Positions 31,818 to 40,924 of a DNA stretch of 64,000 bases are shown here, one piece after another. Made by a program: the position numbers and the translations under genes. Each line of letters starts with the position of its first letter. Position 1 is the first letter of the stretch. The stretch covers positions 62,001 through 126,000 of the forward strand of contig NZ_JMQI01000068.1 in the NCBI RefSeq assembly GCF_000695625.1. The letters are read 5' to 3'. The stretch comes from Amycolatopsis rifamycinica (GTDB lineage Bacteria > Actinomycetota > Actinomycetes > Mycobacteriales > Pseudonocardiaceae). Below the pieces are notes generated by a model. It was not told the DNA's origin, did no database searches, and was given only the letters and a program-made list of their open reading frames with translations.

Positions 31818-33711
31818 GCGAGCCCGTCTCGAGGTGCTGGGCCAGCGGCCGGGGCAGCAGGTAGGCGACCGCGCCGCCCGGCATCCCGCCCCACGGCGCC
31901 GCCACGCCGGTCAGCACGCGGATCGCCCGCTGCACCCGGTAGCGCCGCTTGTCGCGCTCGCGCTCGAACGCCAGGGCCGTGTCGACGAACCGCGAGCCGC
32001 CCTCGTGCACCAGGTTGCCGGTCTCGTTGCCGAACCGGACGACCGTGGTGCCCGGCGGCAGCGTGATCAGGCGCTTGCCCCGGTAGAAGTTCAACGGCGG
32101 CTCGCCGCGCATCGGCAGGATCGGCCAGTCGGCGGGCTGGTCGGACTCCTCCGCCGGCCGCGGCGGCAGCATCAGCAGCACGCCGAGCAGGAACCGGGCC
32201 GCGTCGCCGAGCGAGCCGAACGCCACCGGTTCGTCGGACGGCGGCCGCGAGACCTCCCAGCCGTTCTCGGCGCGGCGCAGCGTCCAGACGCCTTCGGCCG
32301 GTATCTCGTTGGCGCCGATCCGGTAGGCCGCGGGCGGCACGCCGTGCTCGGCGAGCCGTTGCTGGAGCAGCTCCAGCGTCTCCGCGCCACGCAGGTTCCG
32401 GACCTGCTCGCCACGGGCGACGCGGGTGAGCGCGCGCTCGTCCGGCAGGTCGGCGGCCGTCTGCGGCGGCCGCGGCTGGCCGAGGATCTCCGCCTCCGCC
32501 GTCGCGCGGACCAGCTCCCCGACGAACGGCGGCCGGAAGCCGGCCGCCCGGATGTGCTCGACCAGCTCCGGCTCCGGCGGCACCCCGTACTTGCGCAGGT
32601 AGTGCGGCACGGCGGCGGGCCAGATCCAGGTGCCGTCGGTGTGGAAGGCGTTCGGCACGTCCGGCTTGGCGCCCGGCCCGCCGAAGATGTCCGGCAGCGG
32701 CGCGGGCCGGTGCAGCGCGACCGGCGCCCGGAACAGGTAGTCGAGCACGCCGCGGACCTGGTCCGGCGGCACCGGTGGCCGGTTGACCACCGGGCGCTCG
32801 CCCTCGACGTGCGAGTCGGCGACCCGCGCGCTCCGGAACACGATGTCCAGCGGCAGCCCGGCCTTCGCGGTCAGCCACGCCGGCAGGTGCTTCGGCGTCC
32901 GGGGGAAGGTCGCCAGCTCCAGCTCGTAGGCCGCGGTCGACGGGCGGCCACCGTCGTTGGGCGGCACCCGCCAGTCCGGCTCGCGGTCGGCGTCGAAGTC
33001 GAAGTCGAACTGCGACTGCGCGTCCAGGGTGAACGTGCCCTGGAACCACGTGCCCGCCTCGGCCTGGTACATCGCCGCCCGCAGCCGCGCGAAGAGCCCG
33101 CCGAGCCGCGGCGCCGCGGGGAGCGAGACCGACACCGGGCCGTCCTCGTCGCCGACCGCGCGGACCTCGATCTCGGCGTAGTCCCCGACCTGCCGGAACT
33201 GGGCGCCGACCCGGGACCAGCCGCCCGGCACGGTGTGCAGCAGGGTCCGGCCGATGGCGCGCAGCAGCGCGTTCTGGTCGCCGGTGCCCGGCTGTGGCCG
33301 CGCCTCGGGCGTCTCGGTGAAGTCCAGCCGCGTCTGCCACAGCGCCGTGACCTGCTTGGCCGGCACGGTGACCGAGAAGTCGGTCAGGCCCAGCTGCGCG
33401 GCGCGGGCGGCGTCGTCGCGGACCCAGCGCAGGGTCAGCTCCGGCCGGTCGCCCTGCGCGACCTCGAAGATCTCGCCGTCGTACTCGGCGAAGGTCCGCA
33501 GCGTGAACGTCGACGGCACCTCGCTCGCCGAGACGACCTTCGCCGGACGGCCGTCGAACTCCTTGTCGAAGCCCTCCGGCGCTTCTTCCTCGGGCAGCAC
33601 GGACAGCAGCACGGTGCCGTCCGTGGTCGACCGCTGCGCGCGGAAGGTCCCCTCGCCCCATGTCGCGTACAGGCCGTCCGGGCGTTCGGCCACCTCAACC
33701 CGGTAACGCAC
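31804..33711 (-). CDS. Chimeric protein: YezG/DUF600-like immunity domain plus TNT-fold domain lacking catalytic residues (copy 1)
   Basis: The GTG at 33709-33711 (MRYRVEVAERPDGLYATWGEG) gives 635 residues. Residues about 1-150 are an unassigned beta-rich domain. Residues about 160-310 resemble YezG/DUF600 immunity proteins (PGGWSRVGAQF, LFARLRAAMYQAEAGTWFQG, FDFDFDADREPDW, TFPRTPKHLPAWL). A middle block contains FHTDGTWIWPAAV. The C-terminus (about 535-635) has the TNT pattern: LPPGTTVVRFGNETGNLV, YRVQRAIRVLTGVAAPW, PGGAVAYLLP, LETGSLS. Known TNT NADases have YHVY and GGGVQY here; this one has RYRVQ and GGAVAY. It is the last gene of the module. Confidence 0.72.
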   Translation of the reverse strand: MRYRVEVAERPDGLYATWGEGTFRAQRSTTDGTVLLSVLPEEEAPEGFDKEFDGRPAKVVSASEVPSTFTLRTFAEYDGEIFEVAQGDRPELTLRWVRDDAARAAQLGLTDFSVTVPAKQVTALWQTRLDFTETPEARPQPGTGDQNALLRAIGRTLLHTVPGGWSRVGAQFRQVGDYAEIEVRAVGDEDGPVSVSLPAAPRLGGLFARLRAAMYQAEAGTWFQGTFTLDAQSQFDFDFDADREPDWRVPPNDGGRPSTAAYELELATFPRTPKHLPAWLTAKAGLPLDIVFRSARVADSHVEGERPVVNRPPVPPDQVRGVLDYLFRAPVALHRPAPLPDIFGGPGAKPDVPNAFHTDGTWIWPAAVPHYLRKYGVPPEPELVEHIRAAGFRPPFVGELVRATAEAEILGQPRPPQTAADLPDERALTRVARGEQVRNLRGAETLELLQQRLAEHGVPPAAYRIGANEIPAEGVWTLRRAENGWEVSRPPSDEPVAFGSLGDAARFLLGVLLMLPPRPAEESDQPADWPILPMRGEPPLNFYRGKRLITLPPGTTVVRFGNETGNLVHEGGSRFVDTALAFERERDKRRYRVQRAIRVLTGVAAPWGGMPGGAVAYLLPRPLAQHLETGSLSRQ

Positions 33712-33745
33712 GTTTGTCCTCCCCGTCCCCCCGTGGAACAAGAAC

Positions 33746-36700
33746 CTAGTCGACCGGGTACCGAGCGAACCACCGGTCGTCGCCCGGCGCGTCCGGGCCG
33801 AACTCGGCGAGCGCGTCGTCCGCCAGGCCGACGATGACTTCGCGGAGTTCCAGCTGGTCGAGCCAGCTTCGCCGCAGGGCTTCCTCGCCGTACATCGCAC
33901 CGACGAGGTTGCCGCAGACCGAACCGGTCGAGTCGCTGTCGCCGCTGTGGTTGACCGCCGCGAGCAACGCCGAATCGGCGTCCGTGGTGGTCAGCGCGAC
34001 GTACACCGACATGGACAGCGCCGTCTCGCCGACATTGCCCTGGCCCAGCGACTCGAGCTTCTCCGGCGTCGGCGGCCCCTCAAGCGCCAAGGCTGCGTCG
34101 AGCGCCGCGCTCTGCTCCTCGTGCCCCGGGTGCTTCACGAGCTCGGCCCGCGCGGTCGCGACCGCGTCGAGCAGCGACTTTCCGTGCAGCAGCTCGTGCA
34201 CGATCACCGCGAAGCACCCGGACGACAGGTACCCGCTCGGGTGACCGTGGGTCAGCGCCGCGCTCTCGGCCCCGAGCCGGAACACCTCGGCGAGGTCGTC
34301 CGACCACAGCGCGATCGGCGCCGCGCGCATCACGCCGCCGCAGCCCTTCGAGTTGTTCACCGGGCGGTCGATGGTGCCCCGGACGCCCGAGCGGCCGTAC
34401 GCCTCCAGCTCGCCGAAGCAGGTCAACCCCGGCGCGCGCCGGCTGAACAGCTCCTGGTGGGTGATCAGCCAGCCGTCGGCCGCCTCGACCGCCGACTGCG
34501 GCCCACGGGCCCGGTCCCACGTGACGCCCTGGGTGTGCAGCCAGCGCTGGTAGGCCATCTGCAGCGAGTGGACGACGTCCGCGGAGCCGGTCTTCCGCCG
34601 CTGGGCGTGCGCCCTGATCAGCGCTTCGAGCGTGAAGAGCGTCATCTGCGTGTCGTCGGTGATCCGGCCGACGCCGCCGTACGCGGGGATGAAGTCGGTG
34701 ATGCCGTCCGGCCCGGCGATCTCGCGGATCCGGTCGATCGAGTCGAATTCCGTCTTCGCGCCGAGCGCGTCGCCGATCGCCCCGGCCAGCAGGCTGCCCC
34801 GCAGTCGCGATCGCAAGTTCGGTCCCTTCGGTTCCGGGGTGAACCGGCCGCTCGGGTACCGGCGCTCCCAGCGGGCGTGTTCCGCGGCCTCCGTCTGGAG
34901 GCCGTTGCGGTTGAAGTACCAGAAGACGTCGCTCGCGACGTCCTCGAGCAGACCGAGGTCGGGCAGCCTGGTCGCCCAGGGCAGGCCGGGCACGCCGGCC
35001 CGGGCGCCGACCAGCGCCCCGGCGATCGCCCCGGCCACCGGACCGGACCGCGCGGCGAGCGTGATCGCGGCTTCCGGGTCGTAACCGCGCTTGGCCGCGG
35101 CGAACAGCGCGCGGGCGAGCACCGACCGGACGCTCCGGCCGTCGCCGATGCTTTCCAGCTGCGACACGTCGTCGGCGTCGCGGTCCGCGCGCAGCGCCAG
35201 CGTCGACGCCGCCAGGTCACCGCCCACCTCGTGCAGCCGGACGTGCACCGGAAGGGCGAACGGCTCCCGCGTCAGCAGGGCCTGGAACAGGGAAACCAGC
35301 AGTTCGACGCCCTCGGTGACCTCGGCGCCGGCCGCGCTGCCGGTCAGCTCGCGGGCGACGTCCTTCGCGTACTGCTCGCCGTCGACGTCCGCCAGGGCGA
35401 CGGCGCCGGCCGGGGTCGCGGCCAAGGCGGTGGCCAGCAGCGCGGAGAACTCGGCGGGCGCCGGGCCCGCGTGCCGGGTCGCGACGGCGAGCCAGCCGAC
35501 CGGGTCCGGCTCGGGCAGGGTCGCCGGGACTTCGCCGGTCGGGACCGGCGGCAGGCCGCGCAGCACGATGTCGGTGTGGAAGAGCAGGTGCCGCGTCAGG
35601 CCGCCCAACGGCAGCGGGCCGGCCGGGTCCGCGCCGCCACCGAGAGCGTCGCCGATCGCGAAGCCGACGTACGCGCCGACGATCCGGTGCCACGCGAAGC
35701 GGTCGGCCGGTGTCCCGAAGGCGGAGAACTTCCCGAACGTCCACGGCACCGGCCGCGGCCGCGCGTCCTCGTCCACGTGCGCGATCAGCCCGTTCGCGCC
35801 CAGGTCGGCGGGCCATTCCGACTCCTGGCCGGCCCGGCGTCGGACGCCGTTGCGGTACTGCCAGGCGAACCCGCGCAGGTAGCGGACGCATTCGCCGGGC
35901 GTCAGCTCGAAGTGCTGGTCACGCGCGTGGTCCAGGGCGTAGCGCAGGTGCCGTTCCAGCAGGTCGGGCGGCTCGACGCCGAACTCCTCGACCAGCGCGG
36001 GCAGTGCGGCGGCGACCTCGGGCCCGGCTTCCGGGGCGGGCTCCTCGACCGGGGGCCGGGGGTCGGTCGCGTCCCCGCGGACCGCGGCGAGCTCGGCGGC
36101 GGTGAGGCTGCGGACCAGCCCGGTGCCGGGGTCGAGCGTCAGTCCCGTCGACGGCGGGAGCTCGCGGACCGGCACCCGCCAGCGGCGGGGGTAGCGTCCG
36201 GGCACCTTCGCCGACGAGCTGTAGGCGATGACCTCGCGCTCGCCCTTGCCGGGGACCGGCCGCAGCAGGGGCTTGCCGTCCGGCAGCGGGACCAGCACGT
36301 CGCAGTCCAGCAGGGCACGGGCGAACTCGGCTCGGCCGATCCAGTTCGCGGCCAGGTAGTTCAGCAGCTTCTCGGCGTCGGTCGACGGCACCGGGAACCC
36401 GCGCCAGACCGGACCCGGCGTGTACTGCTCGTTGACGCGGTACTCGCCGTTCGCCCGGGTCCAGCCGCGGACGGTGCGCACCGGGAGGTCCAGCTCGGGG
36501 AACGCCTTCTCGTCGAACTCGGGGTCGACGTCCGGCCGCCACTCGGCCTCGGCGGGGGTGCTCGCCATCGCCGCCTGGTCGAACCGGATTTCGCCGTCGT
36601 CCGGCACGAAGACCACCGGGCTGGGGAACAGTCCCGCGCCGATGTCGGTGCCGTCCAGGTAGCCGGCCGCGTTGACCGTGAAGCTCCAGCCGTCCGGGCG

Positions 36701-36805
36701 GCGCGCGGTGAACTCCGGCCGGATGCGCAGCCGGTCGCCGCCGGGCCGCGTGCGCAACCACTCCCGCACGCGCGCGACGGCTTCCTCTTCGTCCATTCTC
36801 CCCAT
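33746..36805 (-). CDS. YrhB/Imm35-like domain fused to two ADP-ribosylglycohydrolase domains, the second with intact metal sites
   Basis: The 1019-residue protein begins with an Imm35/YrhB-like domain (VARVREWLRTRPGGD, GWSFTVNAAGYLDG, FPSPVVFVPDDGEI). A first ARH-like domain (about 370-620) keeps GAYVGFAIGDALGGG but lacks the DDT and final DxD motifs. The second (about 664-1000) has RGSLLAGAIGDALGAKTEFD, RITDDTQMTLFTLEAL (metal site, about 717), NNSKGCGGVMRAAPIALW, HPSGYLSSGCFAVIV and VNHSGDSDSTGSVCGNLVGA (second metal site). ARH enzymes remove ADP-ribose from proteins, so it may reverse the ART toxin encoded upstream. An ATG at 36796 is an alternative start. Spacing to neighbours is 7 and 34 bp. 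Confidence 0.8.
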   Translation of the reverse strand: MGRMDEEEAVARVREWLRTRPGGDRLRIRPEFTARRPDGWSFTVNAAGYLDGTDIGAGLFPSPVVFVPDDGEIRFDQAAMASTPAEAEWRPDVDPEFDEKAFPELDLPVRTVRGWTRANGEYRVNEQYTPGPVWRGFPVPSTDAEKLLNYLAANWIGRAEFARALLDCDVLVPLPDGKPLLRPVPGKGEREVIAYSSSAKVPGRYPRRWRVPVRELPPSTGLTLDPGTGLVRSLTAAELAAVRGDATDPRPPVEEPAPEAGPEVAAALPALVEEFGVEPPDLLERHLRYALDHARDQHFELTPGECVRYLRGFAWQYRNGVRRRAGQESEWPADLGANGLIAHVDEDARPRPVPWTFGKFSAFGTPADRFAWHRIVGAYVGFAIGDALGGGADPAGPLPLGGLTRHLLFHTDIVLRGLPPVPTGEVPATLPEPDPVGWLAVATRHAGPAPAEFSALLATALAATPAGAVALADVDGEQYAKDVARELTGSAAGAEVTEGVELLVSLFQALLTREPFALPVHVRLHEVGGDLAASTLALRADRDADDVSQLESIGDGRSVRSVLARALFAAAKRGYDPEAAITLAARSGPVAGAIAGALVGARAGVPGLPWATRLPDLGLLEDVASDVFWYFNRNGLQTEAAEHARWERRYPSGRFTPEPKGPNLRSRLRGSLLAGAIGDALGAKTEFDSIDRIREIAGPDGITDFIPAYGGVGRITDDTQMTLFTLEALIRAHAQRRKTGSADVVHSLQMAYQRWLHTQGVTWDRARGPQSAVEAADGWLITHQELFSRRAPGLTCFGELEAYGRSGVRGTIDRPVNNSKGCGGVMRAAPIALWSDDLAEVFRLGAESAALTHGHPSGYLSSGCFAVIVHELLHGKSLLDAVATARAELVKHPGHEEQSAALDAALALEGPPTPEKLESLGQGNVGETALSMSVYVALTTTDADSALLAAVNHSGDSDSTGSVCGNLVGAMYGEEALRRSWLDQLELREVIVGLADDALAEFGPDAPGDDRWFARYPVD

Positions 36806-36812
36806 CCTCGCG

Positions 36813-39056
36813 CTAATGCCGCGGGTACCGCTCGATCCAGACGTCCCCGAGCGCGCTCAGCGCCGAGCGCCGGTCGAAGTGCCAGTAGGCGTCCGAAGCC
36901 ACGTTCTCGACCACGTACCGCAGTTCCAGCTGGTCGACCCACTTCTGCGGCAGCCCGGGGATCCCGGTGCGCGCGCCGAGCAGGGCCCCGGCGATCGCCC
37001 CGGTCAGCGCGCTGCGGCCGGAGTGGTTGACGGCGCGAAGCAGCGCCTGCTCCGGGTAGTTCTCGAAGCCCGACAACGCCGCGAAGGCGCGTCCGAGCAC
37101 CGACAGCGTCGTCTTGCCGTCGCCGATGAGCTCTGGCATCCGCAGATCGGGCAGCCCGTGCTCGCCGAAGAACGGCACCGACTCGGCGACCATGTCCCCG
37201 ATCGCCGTCCACTCCGGGCCCTGCTGGAACTGGCTGTCCGGGTTGAGCACCTCGCGGCTGGTGTTCCAGATCGGGAAGCTGAACGCGTCCTTCGTCAGCG
37301 CGTGCTCGAACAGCCAGGTCAGGTAGGTCGCGGCGGTCAGGTCGGTCTCGTCGGGGTGCGTGACGCCGGCCAGTTCGCGCACGGCCTGCCGCGCCCCGCC
37401 GCTGAACCCGCTGCCGGGCCCGGCCATGGTCAGCGCGGCGGGCAGCGCGGGGATCAGCGCGGCCGGGCCGGTCATCGCCGGCGCGCCGGTGACCCCGGTC
37501 GCGAGCTGGTGGTAGGCGTTGAGCTCGGCGTCGTCGATGTCGCGCCGGGCGTGCAGGTCCGGGACCTGCACGAGCCAGCCGTCGGGCGCGTCCATGGGCG
37601 CGCCCTGGGTGCGCAGCCAGCGCTGCAGCGCCCCGCGCACGACGTCCGGGAACAGCTGCTCGGCTTCGCGGGACTCCGGCTGCTCGCGGTGCGGGCTGCG
37701 GATCACGGCCTCGGTGTAGAAGAGCAGCCGCTGCGTCAGCGAGCCGATCCGGCCCGGCTGGTCGAACGCCGGGATCAGGTCGGTGATGCCCTCGATGCCG
37801 AACTTCGCGTGGATGTCGTGCAGCATCATCCGGTCGACGGCCGCGCCAAGCGCCTCTCCGAGCGCGAAGCCGACGTACGCGCCCGTGACGCGCTGCCAGC
37901 CGTAGCGGAAGCCGTCGAGGTCCCGCTCGAAGTACTTGCCGAACGTGTCGAGCCGCGGCACCGGGCGGCCGGAGTTGTCATACGCCGGCGCCAAGCCGTT
38001 CGCGCGCAGGTCGTTGGGCTTGCTGCGCGGCGGCTCCGGCATGCTCAGCCGCTTCAGCCAGGACTCGCCGAGGATGGTCTTCGCGCACTCCTCGGCCGTC
38101 AGCTCGAAGCCGCGCCGCCGGGCCTTTTCGGCCGCCACGAGCGGCGGCTTCACCGGATCCGGCAGGCCCATCCGGGCCGCGGTCTCGGCGGCGACCCGGA
38201 TCAGGTCCTCCTCCGCCTCCGGGCAGCGGCCGTGCACGTCGATGCGCGGCTCGTGCCGCGGGAACCGCTTGACGATCTCCGCGAGCTCGCCGCTGGAGAC
38301 GTCTTCGATGGTCGTCGGGCCGCCGTTGATCACCAGGTTCGGCGGGTGCTCGAACTCGGCCAGCGTCGCGACGTCGACCTTCCACCAGCCGTGCTCGCGC
38401 CAGGGCAGGTGCCGGGTCGAGCTGAACACCTTGAGCTCGTTGCGCTCCTCGGCGAAGTAGAACCGGTCGGTCTTGCCGGTCTCCAGGTCGAGCGGGACGT
38501 ACACCTCGCACCGGATCAGCCCGATGAGCAGCAGTTCCCGGGTCAGCCAGCCGACGCTGCCGAACGACAGCAGCGTCTCCAGGGTGTTCTCCGGCTTCGG
38601 GTAGCCGCGGCGGATCGGCCCGGCCTTGTACTCGGGGTTCTCCCGCTCTTCGCCGGTCTGGTTGCCCTCGGCGTCGACCTTCACCCAGCCCGCGACGGCC
38701 TGCAGCGGCACGCCCAGCTCGCCGAGCCCGGCCTTGACGTACTCGGGGTCGACGACCTCGCGCCAGTTCTCCTGGCCGGGGAACGCCACCGGCACCGACA
38801 GCCCGCCGGGGTGCGGGTGCGCCTGCCGCAGCTCGCCGTCCGGCTCGCGGACGACGACCGACGGCGGCGGGAAGATCTCCTTCTCCGGCCGGCCCTCGTC
38901 GAGGAACGCGATGGTGTTGTAGGGCACCGACCAGCCCTCGGGGATGCGCAGGACCTTCTCGGTGTCCACCCGCAAGCCCGCGGGGCCGGAGACGTCCGGG
39001 CCGTGCACCGCGCGCAGCCACTGACCGACCTTGGCAATCGCTTCCGCCGCTTCCAC
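36813..39056 (-). CDS. YrhB/Imm35-like domain fused to an ADP-ribosylglycohydrolase-like domain with lost metal ligands
   Basis: The 747-residue paralogue of the next gene shares its layout. An Imm35/YrhB-like N-terminus (IAKVGQWLRAVHGPD, EGWSVPYNTIAFLDEG, PPPSVVVREPDGEL) is followed by a conserved middle region and one ARH-like domain (about 380-740). GAYVGFALGEALGAAVD is recognisable. However, the TDDTQM motif is replaced by GSLTQRLLF, and the NHSGDSDSTG motif by NHSGRSALTG, removing the expected metal-binding aspartates. It is probably a binding or decoy protein rather than a hydrolase. The GTG start directly abuts the stop of the preceding gene. Confidence 0.75.
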   Translation of the reverse strand: MEAAEAIAKVGQWLRAVHGPDVSGPAGLRVDTEKVLRIPEGWSVPYNTIAFLDEGRPEKEIFPPPSVVVREPDGELRQAHPHPGGLSVPVAFPGQENWREVVDPEYVKAGLGELGVPLQAVAGWVKVDAEGNQTGEERENPEYKAGPIRRGYPKPENTLETLLSFGSVGWLTRELLLIGLIRCEVYVPLDLETGKTDRFYFAEERNELKVFSSTRHLPWREHGWWKVDVATLAEFEHPPNLVINGGPTTIEDVSSGELAEIVKRFPRHEPRIDVHGRCPEAEEDLIRVAAETAARMGLPDPVKPPLVAAEKARRRGFELTAEECAKTILGESWLKRLSMPEPPRSKPNDLRANGLAPAYDNSGRPVPRLDTFGKYFERDLDGFRYGWQRVTGAYVGFALGEALGAAVDRMMLHDIHAKFGIEGITDLIPAFDQPGRIGSLTQRLLFYTEAVIRSPHREQPESREAEQLFPDVVRGALQRWLRTQGAPMDAPDGWLVQVPDLHARRDIDDAELNAYHQLATGVTGAPAMTGPAALIPALPAALTMAGPGSGFSGGARQAVRELAGVTHPDETDLTAATYLTWLFEHALTKDAFSFPIWNTSREVLNPDSQFQQGPEWTAIGDMVAESVPFFGEHGLPDLRMPELIGDGKTTLSVLGRAFAALSGFENYPEQALLRAVNHSGRSALTGAIAGALLGARTGIPGLPQKWVDQLELRYVVENVASDAYWHFDRRSALSALGDVWIERYPRH

Positions 39057-40472
39057 CTACTCGATCCTCTCCAGGCTTCCGTCGGACTCGTGCTCGGCGA
39101 TCGTCTTCGGCAGCACGAAGGCCACCGCGCCACCCGGCAGGTTCGCCCACGGAACCGTGATGCCGGTGATCACGTGCAGGGGGCGTCTGAGCCGGTAGCT
39201 CCGTCGCACCCGCTCCCGTTCGAGCGGCAGCGACGTCGTGGCGAACCGTACCTCGCCGTGGTGAACGAGATTGCCGGGTTCCTCGCCGAAGCGCAGAACG
39301 ACCGTACCCGCCACCAGCCGGGTGATGCGCTTGTTGCGGAGCAGGGTGAGGGGAGGCTCACCCGGCGCCGGGTGCACCGGCCAGTCGTCGAGCTCCCTCG
39401 CGGTTTCCCGCGGTGTTTCGTGCCCGGCGGTCATCCGGGCGGGGTGCAGCAGCAACGCGCCCAGCAGCTGCTGCGCGGCGTCTTCGAGCCGGGCGAAGTA
39501 CTTCGGCGCGCGGGGTTTCCCGCCGGCGTGCGCGGCGACTTCCCAGCCGTCGGGGGTGTAGTTGAGGCACCAGGCGCCGTCCGCGCGCTCGCCGACCCGG
39601 TAGGCCTCGGGCCACACCCCGTGCTCGCCGAGCCGCTGCACCAGCACGATCAGCAGCTCTTCGTCGCCGAGCTGCGGGTCCGGCGTGGTCTCCAGCTCGG
39701 CGACGACGTCCCCGGCCGTCTTCTTCACGTCCGCGCGGGACGGCTTCGGCCGCGGCTGGCCCAGCAGGTCCGCCTCGGCGGTCCGCCGGACCAGCGGCTC
39801 GACGTACGGCGGCTGGAAGTGGTGGCGGCGGATGTGCGCGACGAGCTCCGGCTCGGGCGGCACGCCGTGCTCCGCGAGCAGGAGCGGCACGGCGTCGGAC
39901 CAGATCCAGGTGCCGTCGGTGTGGAAGCGCGCGTCTCCGTCTTCGTGCACGACGGCCTCCCGCTCGAGGTACTGCAGCACGAGCGGCACCTCGGTGTCGG
40001 TCAGCGGCGGCCGTTCGACGTCCGGGCCCCCGACGTCGGCGTGCCGGAACACCACGCCCAGCGGCAGCTGCGCGCGCAGCCGCCACCAGTCGGGGATGTG
40101 CTCGTCGGCCCGCGGGAACGTGGCCAGTTCCTCCGGGTAGGCGGCCGGCTCGGGGGCCTCGGTCCACATCGGGTCGTCGTCGAGCGCGAAGTCGAAGTCG
40201 AAGCTGCCGTCCGGGTTCAGCGCGAACCGCGCCTGCAGCCAGGTGCCACGGCCTTCGGCGTACATGCCGGCCCGCAGCTCGGTGAAGACGTCCGCCACCT
40301 CGTCCGGCACGGTCGTGTTGTGCCCCGCGGTCTCGGTGTGCTTCCCGAGCTGCCGGAAGTCGGCGACGGCGGGCACGTCGGCGTTGAGGCGGTGCTCGCG
40401 GACGAGCTTTCCCAGCCGCACCAGGAGGGTGCGCTGCTCGGCGGGCGAAAGTCGATGTTCCACGTGAATCAT
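39057..40472 (-). CDS. Chimeric protein: YezG/DUF600-like immunity domain plus TNT-fold domain lacking catalytic residues (copy 2)
   Basis: The 471-residue paralogue of the distal module gene lacks that gene's extra N-terminal domain. Residues about 1-140 are YezG-like (TELRAGMYAEGRGTWLQARF, SFDFDFALDDDPMW, TFPRADEHIPDWW). FHTDGTWIWSDAVPLLLAEHG lies near residue 180 (two motifs, FHTDGTWIW and DAVPLLLAEHG). The C-terminus (about 371-471) is TNT-like (LVAGTVVLRFGEEPGNLV, YRLRRPLHVITGITVPW, LPGGAVAFVLP). The Gln and His expected in active TNT NADases are absent. The start codon overlaps the 151-residue gene by 4 bp (ATGA), and a parS-like sequence spans the junction. Confidence 0.72.
   Translation of the reverse strand: MIHVEHRLSPAEQRTLLVRLGKLVREHRLNADVPAVADFRQLGKHTETAGHNTTVPDEVADVFTELRAGMYAEGRGTWLQARFALNPDGSFDFDFALDDDPMWTEAPEPAAYPEELATFPRADEHIPDWWRLRAQLPLGVVFRHADVGGPDVERPPLTDTEVPLVLQYLEREAVVHEDGDARFHTDGTWIWSDAVPLLLAEHGVPPEPELVAHIRRHHFQPPYVEPLVRRTAEADLLGQPRPKPSRADVKKTAGDVVAELETTPDPQLGDEELLIVLVQRLGEHGVWPEAYRVGERADGAWCLNYTPDGWEVAAHAGGKPRAPKYFARLEDAAQQLLGALLLHPARMTAGHETPRETARELDDWPVHPAPGEPPLTLLRNKRITRLVAGTVVLRFGEEPGNLVHHGEVRFATTSLPLERERVRRSYRLRRPLHVITGITVPWANLPGGAVAFVLPKTIAEHESDGSLERIE
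40456..40471. promoter_or_regulatory. parS-like sequence at a gene junction of the toxin module
   Basis: TGTTCCACGTGAATCA has two differences from the TGTTTCACGTGAAACA palindrome and matches parS site 3 except at the 3' end. It encodes the first residues of the TNT-like protein (MIHVEH), so it may be coincidental. Confidence 0.35.
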
Positions 40473-40924
40473 TGCCCCGCGTTGAACCGGCTCGTCACCG
40501 TGAACGACGGCGGCTCACCGGCGGCGATCCGGGCGGCCTCGTCTTCCCACATCTTGAAGGTGCGCTTCTGGAGCGCGTGGACCAGCGCGGTCTCCTGCTC
40601 GGTCCGGCTGCGTCCCTCCCGGGTGGCTGTGCCGTTGATCCCGTTGATCGTCTCGTAAAGCGCGAAGATCGGGCCGTCGCCGGAGAGGTAGTGGCTCCGC
40701 TGGACCTCGGTCTCCCGGATGAATTTCTCTTCGCTGAACGGACCGCGGATGTTCGACTCGGTGGTCGACCAGATGAGCTCGAGGATGTGGCTGCGGTCCT
40801 CATCCTGTTCGAAGAACCCCGTTCGGAGATTGAGGATGGTGCCTTGCAACCCGCCGTCGGGCGTCGAGTCGATCCGGTAGGTCTGGGCGTAGTACCGGTA
40901 GAAACTGGGGGTTTGAAGGGCCAT
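40469..40924 (-). CDS. Unrecognised 151-residue protein, candidate immunity protein for the effector tip
   Basis: I do not recognise this family. The protein (MALQTPSFYRYYAQTYRIDS) has no signal peptide or membrane segment. It looks mixed alpha/beta, with a charged C-terminal helix (TEQETALVHALQKRTFKMWEDEAARI). Its ATG overlaps the giant effector's stop by one base, and its stop overlaps the next start by 4 bp. Hand counts of several 60-base lines give about 60-63% GC, clearly below most of the module. The position immediately after a polymorphic toxin tip, plus the shared low GC, suggests a cognate immunity protein. That is inference. Confidence 0.7.
   Translation of the reverse strand: MALQTPSFYRYYAQTYRIDSTPDGGLQGTILNLRTGFFEQDEDRSHILELIWSTTESNIRGPFSEEKFIRETEVQRSHYLSGDGPIFALYETINGINGTATREGRSRTEQETALVHALQKRTFKMWEDEAARIAAGEPPSFTVTSRFNAGQ

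Noticed and set aside
36672..40658. A 1328-codon plus-strand open frame opposite the ARH and TNT-like genes
   Set aside because: It has the same antisense shadow character; the minus strand carries the conserved ARH and TNT motifs.
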